A stretch of 64,000 nucleotides of DNA from JAUICS01 sp964384335 (GTDB taxonomy: Bacteria; Pseudomonadota; Alphaproteobacteria; Micavibrionales; Micavibrionaceae): assembly GCA_964384335.1 (NCBI GenBank), contig CAYLKN010000009.1, forward strand, positions 1 to 64,000. Direction: 5' to 3'. The notes beneath the pieces were generated by a model. It saw only the letters and a program-made list of their open reading frames with translations. It was not told the origin of the DNA and did no database searches. The position numbers and the translations under genes are program-made. Below are positions 33,201 to 41,078 of the stretch, in pieces (position 1 is the first letter of the stretch; every line of letters begins with the position of its first letter).

Positions 33201-36200
33201 ATACAAAAGATAGCCCTGCGCACATTCAAAATTTCAAAATACTGAACATGCTTAAATTCGATGGCTCATCATCACATATTATAAATTTTGAATTTCTGGA
33301 TGACAAAGGACATTTCCGGATTACAGGACGGCCGTATCTTGATGACAAACCGGCTGTCCCCTATGTCATTGGCAAAATCTCTATGTTTTCTGATTATCTT
33401 GACCAAGATATCGCTGCTGCACCTGTAAAGAACTTAAAAAATATTAACGGCAGACGCATAAATGCCCTCGCCAGGCAGGTAAAACTTGAGTACGGCAAAT
33501 CTTTCAGACTTATAAAAACTGTCGCAGTATCGGAGCGGATTATCGACGTAGAGTTCAAGTCCGAAAGTCCGGATAATGAAGACTATTTAAACCCGTTTGT
33601 TCTTGATTCTGCTTTCCAGGGTATTCTGGCCCTGCTTGACAATGAAAACGATAACGAAACCGTTTCTAAAACCGCCTTCCTGCCTGTCGGCTTCGAAGAC
33701 ATTGTTGTGCATTCATTTGGACAGGCGCCCGGCAGTGCCCGCATCCTGATCAAGGCTGTATACCCTCATGAAATCTGCACGGATATTAATCTTTACAATA
33801 TGCAGGGCCATATCACCGCTTCACTGCGCAACATGCGTTTTAGAAAGCCGCCGGAAAATCTGCAGAACAGGGTTCTGGACCGTTTTATTATCCCGGAAAG
33901 TCAGCTTTTGCCATTTAACGATTTTGGCTCACTAAAGCCTGAAGAGATCGCAGAATCTTGTTCCATTGATTTTGTGCGGGAAGAAGATGAAGCCGCCATT
34001 CTTATCAACGCCGTCAGTATTGCCTTTCTGGCCGACGTTTACACGGATATACCTGAAGATTCTTTCCTCGTTGATAAACGTGCGCAATGGATACGGAAAA
34101 GTTTGGAGAACGCGGGTTATCTTGAAAAGGATACCGGAAAACTGAAAAACAGGATGGACGATCTTGCTGATTTCAGGGAACTCGCCCTGACAATCCACAC
34201 ACATTTTCCTGATCTTGTTTTCTATGTCATGCTGCTTTTGTCTTTAAAACAAAATTTTGCAGCCTCATTTGATACATCCGGAACGCCCGAAGAAAATCAG
34301 AACGAATTCCGGAATGCACAGCTATTCTATTTACTCAATCACTCTGTTTTCACATACAATGTCAGACATTTTCTTTGCACTTTCATACAAAAAAATATAC
34401 TAGAGGCTTCCAGTAAAAGAATTATAAATATTGCGGAGATATGTGACCGAGACTTTATCATATCAGGCCACATTCATAAAAATCTAAAGAACTTACGGGT
34501 ACGCTACACCCTCTTTATCAGTGAAGATGACATTCCTCTTGCGGCCAGACTGGTGCGTGATATCCCGCAAATAAATATCGTCCCTTACGAAAATATCGGA
34601 AATGTAGAACATAAGGAGTTTGACGTTCTTGTTGATACGCGATTGCGGAACAGAAATTCCAATAACGCAAGTAAGGTTCAGAATGTGTATTCCATGCACA
34701 ATTTTATACTGGATCTCCCCGAAACACCTGAAGGCTTTTTGACTTCGCTTTGCATGTCCACTGAAAACCCGGAATCTGGTCTGGAGAATAACAGGACAGA
34801 AGTCCTGCCACAAAATTGTTTTGGAATAAGGATTGGTCAAATAGAGAATAATACACGGGAAATGCCGGAATTAAGTGGCCGGTACGGTATTCTGACCCGC
34901 CATTCGCCCGCTTATATTCAATATTTTAAAGAGGCAATCAGTCGATGTGGCGGGCAAACATTTGATTTTTCTTCCCTCGCCGATGCAAAGGGAACCGAGA
35001 CTATAGTCTACTCCGTTGTGCTGGCTTCGGAAAATGATCCTTCCCATTTATGGGACATCGTCGGCGATCTGAAATACATTCTTACCGGTTCCGGCTGTTC
35101 TGCACTTTGGGTAATATCCGAGTATTCTGATGAGGGTTCGGCTTACTCCGCATTTCTTAAAGGCTTTATACGTTCCGCCGCAAACGAGTACTCAACTGTG
35201 AAAATACATTTCATTGAGATTGATACAGGGACCGTAAATCCGGATCTTGTAAAGCAGCAGTTCATCAAAATACTGACTACGTATAATGAGGAGCCAGAGA
35301 TAGGAGTAAATCAGGAAGGATTGCATGTCATCCGCTTCACCCCCCGGCATGAGCAGGATGTTTCAGAAGAGATTACAAACGCCTGCAAAAAACTTGTTGT
35401 TCGCAAGCCAGGAACATTCAGAAATCTTGAATGGGTTACGGGCAGTAATGGCCCAGTTCAGGATAATGAGGTTAAAATCAGGGTTATGGCCACATCCTTG
35501 AATTATCGTGACGTATTGTGGGCGAAAGGATTGCTTGAAGCTGAAATGCTTGAGGATGGGTATGCAAAACCTTCTCTGGGTATTGAATGCACCGGGGTAG
35601 TCGAGAAAACCGGAAGTGGCGTTAAACATTACAAACCCGGTGACACAGTAATGGCATATACCGGCAATGCATTTGCGGACACAGTAAATGTACCGGCGCA
35701 TTCGGTTGCCCCGATGCCCAAAAACATTTCTTTCGAGCAGGCTGCAACAATTCCTGTGACGTTTATGACTGCCTATTATGCGCTTGTAAAAAAAGCCGCC
35801 ATTCAAAAGGGTGAGAAAGTCCTGATACACGGTGCGGCAGGCGGCGTCGGCCTTGCCGCAATACAGATCGCAAAACATTTCGGTGCGGAAATATATGTAA
35901 CCGCCGGGAATGAGGAAAAAAGAGCTTATCTGGAATGTCTGGGCGTTAAAAATATCTACAACTCGAGAGATCTGGCTTTTCACGATCAGATTCTGAAAGA
36001 TACGAACGGTTACGGCGTTGACGTGGTATTGAATTCGCTCTCAGGCAAGGCAATTGACACCAGCCTTGCGCTTTTGGCAGCCGAAGGCCGTTTTGCGGAA
36101 CTCGGGAAAAGAGATATCTACGCGGATTCAAGCATCGGGCTGAGACCATTTCGCAGAAATATTTCCTATTTCGCCATAGATATGGACCAGCTGATACTCG

Positions 36201-37687
36201 GCAAGCCTCAAGTTTGCAGCACGCTTTTTCACGAGATACGTGACTTTTTCGAGGCGGAATGTTTCACACCTCTTCCTTACAAAACATTTGAAAGGGAAGC
36301 TTATGAAGACGCTTTTGAAACACTCTGGCGGTCAAATCATATCGGCAAAGTTCTTGTCAGAATGAACAAAGACGACGCAGAAAATCATCCGGGAAGTGAT
36401 GGTTTGAAGGCTCGTACCTCAACGGCAGAATTCCGCCCGCAGGAAAAGGATGTTTACATTGTTACCGGCGGGAACAGAGGATTTGGTTTTGAGATCCTGA
36501 AATGGCTCATTCAAAAAGGTGCCAGAAACATTGCCGCTTTAAGCCAGTCCGGAAAAATCGGCGCCGGTATCTCTGCTGCCGATACACGTTTACTTGAAGG
36601 GGCGAATGTCCGTTTTTACGCATGCGACATGGGCAACAGGTGTCAGGTAGACAAGGCAGTTGAGCAAGTTTGCAAAGATTTTGAGAACCTGGACATAAAA
36701 GGGGCAGTTCATGCAGCATCCATGATAAGGGATGAGAAAATATCAAATATTGAGAAGGAAAATTTTGATGCCGTCTTGCTCTCAAAAGCAATGGGGGCAA
36801 AAAACCTTTCAGAATGTCTTGAATCGCATAATCTCGATTTCTTCGTTGTTGTAAGCTCAATATCCGCACATATCGGAAATTTTGGGCAAGCCGCCTATGC
36901 CGCTTCAAATCTGTATTGTGAAGAGCTTGTCAAACAAAGGCGCAAAAATAAACAACATGGCCTTGCCATTGCCTTCGGACCCATCGCGGATTCAGGATTG
37001 CTTGTATCCGGTCAAAACAGCGAAATCCTGAATAAAATCAGAGATATCGGCCTTTATCCCGTTAAAACACGGACTGCGTTGAACAAAATTGAAGACGCCC
37101 TCGTTTCTGATGCCGATACAGTGATTTACAGCCCTGCCGACTGGACTAAAGCATCCCGTGTTTTCCCCCGTCTGTCCGCACCTGCTTACACACCTCTTTT
37201 GCCGGTTATTCATGCGGACCGGATTACGGGTAACAAGGATAAAATATTTGAAGACTTTATGAGTAAAAATTCATCGGAACAGGAAAAAATAATTATCGAA
37301 ATCCTTAAAAGCGAGCTCGCCAATCTTCTGCTTACAAAGAAAGAGAAAATCGAATCCTCAATGCCGCTCGCCGATCTTGGTATCGATTCCCTTCTGGCCA
37401 TGGAACTTGGCCTTAGCATCGAAAAAACATTCGAAGTCAAGCTTGATCAATCAAGCTTTTCCTTTAACACCACTGTCCGGACACTGGCTGAAATTATCAA
37501 ATCCAGAATAATTGAGAAAATAAAATGCCAGGAATCCGAAAATGTTACCGTTAAGAACGTGCATTCCCAGGATCAGCTTGAAGACCTTGCGGCAAGGCAT
37601 TTATCTGAGGAAGAGCAGGAGAAAACCGTTCTGAAGCTAAAAGACAACATTTCATCCCCCAGATCTGACAGTGAGAAAGTCGCTTGA
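30257..37687 (+). CDS. RkpA-like type I polyketide/fatty-acid megasynthase
   Basis: One protein of 2476 residues. Order: KS (about 13-440, Cys185 in DTACSSSLVALH, His motifs EAHGTGTPVGDP and GHTEPVSGLAG); AT (about 555-870, Ser647 in GHSVGEISAAY); DH (about 930-1215, His956 in LQDHKFDGSPVFPAAF); a ~500-residue part (1220-1700) that looks like a degenerate methyltransferase, lacking the glycine-rich SAM motif, plus a structural pseudo-KR; ER (about 1711-2038, GAAGGVGLAAIQIAKHFGAE); KR (about 2061-2298, VTGGNRGFGFEI at 2069, Ser2200-Tyr2214 region); ACP (about 2345-2418, Ser2378 in LADLGIDSLLAMELG). No thioesterase. The full reductive set predicts a saturated chain built iteratively. The organisation equals rhizobial RkpA of the K-antigen locus; an alpha-oxoamine synthase follows 61 nt later and is the likely release enzyme. 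Confidence 0.93.
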   Translation: MNEKSLKTSSSVWSADLCIVGVGLRLPGKALSLGSLAQILTNENDVIADIGSERWNKSAFYHRDNIPGHAYNLRGGIVEDIYDFDADFFGMSPREVKQTDPQHRMLLQTTWEAFENAGIDPFSIKDRNIDVFVGISATDYGTLFHHDIAMTEAHFMPGNAMSIAANRLSYFYDFHGESMAIDTACSSSLVALHKAAQSIVSGNCEMAVVGGSHALLNPYPFVAFSKAGMLSRKGHCFCFDQRADGYVRAEGSVTVLVTTKEKALQEGWPVLCVLKGGGMNTDGGKSFLLAPNYERQKELIYSVREAVKAKEDDYLYFEAHGTGTPVGDPSECNAIGSAIAVNRKEHPLPVGSVKSHIGHTEPVSGLAGLAKVITIFQNGEIPANTNFKKPSKAIDFKKLNLEVVTRKTSLKQGMSSDSVIGLNSFGFGGVNAHIVAAPFLSDQESSKHYLTSGARMVKKEETCKTEDKPAPLFLSAHSEEALVESARNIAEYITDETDIRNLSYSLYSRRAKLAHCAVIDPFGNHNYRDLLQKLADTKNDPGIIREKQVKSPQKTVFVYNGNGAQWLGMGKDIANHFPEFQKSLNEFDKRLKPLIGWSVRDWFVKEQKDEDIKNAEIIQPVVLALQIAITDTLRFHGIMPDYVIGHSVGEISAAYACGAINAEEAICIIKARCEAQKPAKGKGLMAAASFTGQEIEEMNEKHGYALSVASYNAPNSITITGSHEEIENAGNVAQQVRKTFKTLESEYPYHSPIMESGKSLFIKHMKPLNKKKTLSCDFISTVSGKLEKESLFAKEYWWQNIRNPVLFQSAIEEVCRIETKKGSETLSFIEIGPSAILQSYIRKSSSGFEKWVRIFSTQQRNTDGPSALRKSLYQFLAAGLIKNEDTLIPKGRFLEDLPPYPWTNQTYIFTHTPECVNDLKQKPDHFLLGYRQKTSSPYLKWSQLIDPVKLSFLQDHKFDGSPVFPAAFFTEMAIAAAKLSQDTKDSPAHIQNFKILNMLKFDGSSSHIINFEFLDDKGHFRITGRPYLDDKPAVPYVIGKISMFSDYLDQDIAAAPVKNLKNINGRRINALARQVKLEYGKSFRLIKTVAVSERIIDVEFKSESPDNEDYLNPFVLDSAFQGILALLDNENDNETVSKTAFLPVGFEDIVVHSFGQAPGSARILIKAVYPHEICTDINLYNMQGHITASLRNMRFRKPPENLQNRVLDRFIIPESQLLPFNDFGSLKPEEIAESCSIDFVREEDEAAILINAVSIAFLADVYTDIPEDSFLVDKRAQWIRKSLENAGYLEKDTGKLKNRMDDLADFRELALTIHTHFPDLVFYVMLLLSLKQNFAASFDTSGTPEENQNEFRNAQLFYLLNHSVFTYNVRHFLCTFIQKNILEASSKRIINIAEICDRDFIISGHIHKNLKNLRVRYTLFISEDDIPLAARLVRDIPQINIVPYENIGNVEHKEFDVLVDTRLRNRNSNNASKVQNVYSMHNFILDLPETPEGFLTSLCMSTENPESGLENNRTEVLPQNCFGIRIGQIENNTREMPELSGRYGILTRHSPAYIQYFKEAISRCGGQTFDFSSLADAKGTETIVYSVVLASENDPSHLWDIVGDLKYILTGSGCSALWVISEYSDEGSAYSAFLKGFIRSAANEYSTVKIHFIEIDTGTVNPDLVKQQFIKILTTYNEEPEIGVNQEGLHVIRFTPRHEQDVSEEITNACKKLVVRKPGTFRNLEWVTGSNGPVQDNEVKIRVMATSLNYRDVLWAKGLLEAEMLEDGYAKPSLGIECTGVVEKTGSGVKHYKPGDTVMAYTGNAFADTVNVPAHSVAPMPKNISFEQAATIPVTFMTAYYALVKKAAIQKGEKVLIHGAAGGVGLAAIQIAKHFGAEIYVTAGNEEKRAYLECLGVKNIYNSRDLAFHDQILKDTNGYGVDVVLNSLSGKAIDTSLALLAAEGRFAELGKRDIYADSSIGLRPFRRNISYFAIDMDQLILGKPQVCSTLFHEIRDFFEAECFTPLPYKTFEREAYEDAFETLWRSNHIGKVLVRMNKDDAENHPGSDGLKARTSTAEFRPQEKDVYIVTGGNRGFGFEILKWLIQKGARNIAALSQSGKIGAGISAADTRLLEGANVRFYACDMGNRCQVDKAVEQVCKDFENLDIKGAVHAASMIRDEKISNIEKENFDAVLLSKAMGAKNLSECLESHNLDFFVVVSSISAHIGNFGQAAYAASNLYCEELVKQRRKNKQHGLAIAFGPIADSGLLVSGQNSEILNKIRDIGLYPVKTRTALNKIEDALVSDADTVIYSPADWTKASRVFPRLSAPAYTPLLPVIHADRITGNKDKIFEDFMSKNSSEQEKIIIEILKSELANLLLTKKEKIESSMPLADLGIDSLLAMELGLSIEKTFEVKLDQSSFSFNTTVRTLAEIIKSRIIEKIKCQESENVTVKNVHSQDQLEDLAARHLSEEEQEKTVLKLKDNISSPRSDSEKVA

Positions 37688-37748
37688 AATTGACTTTATG
37701 CTTCATTGTGATTTATAGATTATTTTTTAAATAATTCTGGTTTTACCT

Positions 37749-39083
37749 GTGTCTGAAAAATTAAGTATCCTTGAAAAATTAAAGGATCTGAAAAAACTGT
37801 CGAGTAATGGAAAAGCTTACTCTGAAACGGTTTCAGGGGAGCATTCATCAGCTTCGAAACATCCTGAATCTGTAAAATCGAAAAACGGAAGCCCCTGGAA
37901 AAACCTGAGGGGATTGCAGGAACTTGAGATTCAGCGGCAAGGCGCAAACGCGCTTAATCTAAACTCCCCTTATTTCAGGGAACAGGAAGGGCACGGCAGT
38001 GCTGTATGCAAAATAGCAGGCCGGGAAATCATCAATTTCTCGAATTACGATTATATAGGTATGTGCGAAGTGTCCGCGGTCAGAGAAGCGGCAAAAAAAG
38101 CGATTGATGAATATTCAACATCTTCCTCCGCAAGTCGGCTTGTTGCGGGCGAGCGGCCCATTCACAAAGATCTGGAAGCGGAACTGGCCGCAAATTACGA
38201 AAAAAAAGCCTGCCTTGTTTTTGTATCAGGTTTCGCCACCAATATGACCGTTATTGGTCATATTATGAACGAAAATGATGTAATTTTTATCGATTCCCGC
38301 TCTCATAACAGCATTGTCCAGGGCGTTCGTCTTTCCGGTGCGACCGCCCTCATTTTCCCGCACAACAGTATCGAAGGGCTTAAAACTCTCCTTGATAAGC
38401 ACAGAAAGCAGTACAAGAGGGCACTCATCGTTGTCGAAGGTCTGTACAGCATGGATGGAGACATCCCTTACCTGCCTGAGATTATCGATCTGAAAAACCG
38501 CTATGACTGCCAGCTTATGGTGGACGAGGCACATGCCCTTGGCGTTCTCGGACCTTCCGGACGGGGCAGCCTTGAATTCTGGAATATTGATACCGGTGAG
38601 GTTGATATCTGGATGGGAACTTTAAGTAAAACCCTTGCCGGATCGGGCGGCTACATTGCCGCCGATGAGATTCTGATAGACTATCTGCGTCATACCGCGC
38701 CGGGTTTCGTATATTCGGTGGGGATTGCCCCTGCCCTTGCAGCCGCATCTCTTGAGGCACTCCGATGCATGCAAAGGGAACCGGAAAGAGTTCAGAAACT
38801 GGAAAGCAACAGTAAATATTTTCTAAAACGGGCAAACGAGGAAAATCTGGATACAGGGCATGCCATGGGACACGCCATTATTCCAGTTATGACCGGATCT
38901 TCAATAAAAGCGGTTAAAGCAAGCCATCGCCTTTTTGAGGAAGGATTCAACGTAATGCCAATCATACACCCGGCGGTTGAAGCCAAAGCCGCGAGATTGC
39001 GATTCTTTCTCTCAAGTGAACATTCGCATGAACAGATCGATAAAGCGGTAAAGGCAACAAAGACTGTGCTTTCTGCTCTTTAG
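37749..39083 (+). CDS. alpha-oxoamine synthase (serine palmitoyltransferase / RkpG family)
   Basis: A 444-residue PLP enzyme that should condense an acyl thioester with an amino acid, releasing CO2, to a 3-keto amine. The core from about residue 60 contains FREQEGHGSAVCKIAGREII, NFSNYDYIGMCE, STSSSASRLVAGERPIHKDLE (20 residues at most quoted here), FVSGFATNMTVIGHIMNEND, LMVDEAHALGVLGPSGRG and the PLP-lysine motif MGTLSKTLAGSGGYIAA with Lys294. The N-terminal ~60 residues are extra, polar and possibly an ACP docking segment. Relatives are serine palmitoyltransferase, KBL, BioF and rhizobial RkpG; serine use is inferred from the neighbours, not proven. The start is GTG. An AGGAGG overlaps its stop and precedes the next gene. 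Confidence 0.9.
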   Translation: MSEKLSILEKLKDLKKLSSNGKAYSETVSGEHSSASKHPESVKSKNGSPWKNLRGLQELEIQRQGANALNLNSPYFREQEGHGSAVCKIAGREIINFSNYDYIGMCEVSAVREAAKKAIDEYSTSSSASRLVAGERPIHKDLEAELAANYEKKACLVFVSGFATNMTVIGHIMNENDVIFIDSRSHNSIVQGVRLSGATALIFPHNSIEGLKTLLDKHRKQYKRALIVVEGLYSMDGDIPYLPEIIDLKNRYDCQLMVDEAHALGVLGPSGRGSLEFWNIDTGEVDIWMGTLSKTLAGSGGYIAADEILIDYLRHTAPGFVYSVGIAPALAAASLEALRCMQREPERVQKLESNSKYFLKRANEENLDTGHAMGHAIIPVMTGSSIKAVKASHRLFEEGFNVMPIIHPAVEAKAARLRFFLSSEHSHEQIDKAVKATKTVLSAL

Positions 39084-39101
39084 GAGGAATAATTCCTGGA
39101 C

Positions 39102-40265
39102 ATGTCATATCGTGATATAAATTCGGACATAAGAATTACGGAAGTTCATTCTTATTCCGACAGAAAGCTTTTTGCGTCTTTGCCTTCCGTGCTTTACAAA
39201 AAAAATGAAACGTTTTCCCCGCAACTGCTTTTTGATGAGCTTAGGTTCCAGAATCCCAAAAAAAATCCTTTTCTAAAGAGAAACATTCATTGCTTTTTTC
39301 TGGCCTGGAAAAATGCGAAGCCAGCAGGCCGGATTTCCGTACATCTGGATGAGGAGTATGAAAACAAATACGGCAAGGGCACCGGGTTCTTTGGATGTTT
39401 TGATTCCATAAAGGACAAGGCCGTGCTTGAGGCACTGCTGTATGAGGCTGAAAAATGGTTGTTGCGAAGGGGAAAATATAAAGTTCAGGGCCCTTATTAT
39501 TTTAATATTAACCAGATGTGCGGACTCCAGATCAATGGATACGAAGAGTCTCCAACTGTTAAAACGGGTTATTCTCCGCCCTGGATATCCAGTTATCTGA
39601 AACTGGCGGGGTATCAAAAAGCGAAAGACCTTCTGTGCTACACACACAAAACATCGGAAAGCAAGGAGTGGATTGAACGTGCCAGAAAAGCACGAAAGAA
39701 ATGGAAAGACACGTCAGGATTAAAAATTTACTCCCTGAAAAAATCAGAGTATCCGGCACACATCGACGCCATGCGCCGGCTTTATAATGAAAGCTATAGC
39801 GACAATTGGGGATCGGTGCCGATTTCCTATGAAGAGGCTGAATATATTAACAGACTGATGAAACCTTTGCTTTTCAAAGGATGGACAAAACTGGCTTACA
39901 TTGATGGAAAACTAGTGGGAATGCTCTCTCTCATTCCTAATCTTGATGAAAAAATATCGAACATGAACGGGAAACTGTTTCCTTTTAACTTCCTTGAGCT
40001 GCTTTACAGACTGAAATTTACACATTTTAAAAAGGCACGAATTCCGGTGATTTGCGTCGCGCCTCGTTATAAAAACACCCTTACCGGAGGGGCGATCGTC
40101 ACTTCACTGATGGCCGGAACACTTAAAACCGCAATACGAAGCAAGGTAAAAGAGATCGAGATAAGCTGGATGCTTGAAGACAATAATAATATTCTGAATT
40201 TTGTCAAAAAACTGCCTGCAACAGCGGTCAGGACATACAGACTTTATGAGAAAAATCTTAAATGA
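39102..40265 (+). CDS. GNAT-fold N-acyltransferase, bacterial ceramide synthase-like
   Basis: A 387-residue double-GNAT type protein. Characteristic lines are LPSVLYKKNETFSPQLLFDE, NPKKNPFLKRNIHCFFLAWK, AGRISVHLDEEYENKYGKGT with GFFGCFDSIKDKAVLEALL, VQGPYYFNINQMCGLQINGY, and GYQKAKDLLCYTHKT. This layout belongs to the YghO-like family that includes the N-acyltransferase shown in Caulobacter to be a ceramide synthase (bCerS). Position between a serine-palmitoyltransferase-like gene and a reductase supports N-acylation of a long-chain base. The start ATG has AGGAGG 14 nt upstream; its stop overlaps the reductase start by 4 nt (ATGA). Family and order are seen; the substrate is inferred. Confidence 0.8.
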   Translation: MSYRDINSDIRITEVHSYSDRKLFASLPSVLYKKNETFSPQLLFDELRFQNPKKNPFLKRNIHCFFLAWKNAKPAGRISVHLDEEYENKYGKGTGFFGCFDSIKDKAVLEALLYEAEKWLLRRGKYKVQGPYYFNINQMCGLQINGYEESPTVKTGYSPPWISSYLKLAGYQKAKDLLCYTHKTSESKEWIERARKARKKWKDTSGLKIYSLKKSEYPAHIDAMRRLYNESYSDNWGSVPISYEEAEYINRLMKPLLFKGWTKLAYIDGKLVGMLSLIPNLDEKISNMNGKLFPFNFLELLYRLKFTHFKKARIPVICVAPRYKNTLTGGAIVTSLMAGTLKTAIRSKVKEIEISWMLEDNNNILNFVKKLPATAVRTYRLYEKNLK

Positions 40266-41062
40266 GGAACGGAACTGAATTTGAAACGGTTGTAATTACC
40301 GGTGCGGGAAACGGAATTGGGCGTGCGCTCGCACTGAAATATTCAGAAACTGCCGAAACGATTATCCTGTTTGGCCGTACCCCTGAAAATCTGGAGAATA
40401 CAAGGACCCTGTGCCAGAACATGAGCAGGCGAAGCAACCCGCGAATCTTTGCATATTCAGTTGACCAGAGCGATCCGCAACAGGCATTTCTGGAATATTC
40501 CGCCTTTTTAAAATCCTTTCCCGCAGCCGATCTTGTCATTGCAAATGCGGGACTTGCCCGCGGTGCTCCTGATAACACACCAACCGAGGATCTCTGCGCA
40601 ACAATCACACAGACAAATGTAAACTTTCTGGGTTCTGCAGCACTGGTTGAGGCATGCCTGCCCAAAATGCTTGAAAGAAAAAAAGGTCACATTGCCTTAA
40701 TGAGTTCACTTGCCGCACTAGCGCCAATGCCCTATGCCGCAGGATATACGGCAAGCAAAGCGGCCCTTAACGGATATGGATCGGCTTTGCGGGCCTCACT
40801 GCATTCAAAAGGGCTGAACGTCTCATTGATACTTCCGGGATTTGTTGAAACGGATATGGAAGAGGCCCTAACAGGTATAAAACCTTTTAAAGTCAGTGCA
40901 GAACGGGCGGCGGAAATTATTTGTAACAATCTGAAAAAAGGGAAACGCTTCATTTCATTTCCCCTGCCTATGGCATTTCTTGCCTTGCTTGGCCATGTTG
41001 CGCCCTCATCCTTTTACGACTATTGTGTCACGCGATGGCTGCTCCGCGTTCGGAACAGTTAA
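40262..41062 (+). CDS. short-chain dehydrogenase/reductase (3-keto lipid reductase candidate, RkpH-like)
   Basis: A 266-residue classical SDR. ETVVITGAGNGIGRALALKY is the nucleotide-binding motif; LVIANAGLARGAP the NAG motif; ALMSSLAALAPMPYAAGY and YTASKAALNGYG give the catalytic Ser, Tyr and Lys. LILPGFVETDMEEAL follows. The C-terminal hydrophobic stretch FPLPMAFLALLGHVAPSSF may touch the membrane. By position it should reduce the 3-keto group made by the oxoamine synthase, as KDSR, CerR or RkpH do. It is translationally coupled to the GNAT gene through the overlapping ATGA. Confidence 0.88.
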   Translation: MRNGTEFETVVITGAGNGIGRALALKYSETAETIILFGRTPENLENTRTLCQNMSRRSNPRIFAYSVDQSDPQQAFLEYSAFLKSFPAADLVIANAGLARGAPDNTPTEDLCATITQTNVNFLGSAALVEACLPKMLERKKGHIALMSSLAALAPMPYAAGYTASKAALNGYGSALRASLHSKGLNVSLILPGFVETDMEEALTGIKPFKVSAERAAEIICNNLKKGKRFISFPLPMAFLALLGHVAPSSFYDYCVTRWLLRVRNS

Positions 41063-41078
41063 ACTTTATGGTCAGACA

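Noticed and set aside
40980..41078. Longer start of the LTA-synthase-like gene inside the SDR gene
   Set aside because: The extension is polar, lies within the SDR coding region and has no membrane or signal character; the ATG at 41079 right before the first helix is preferred.
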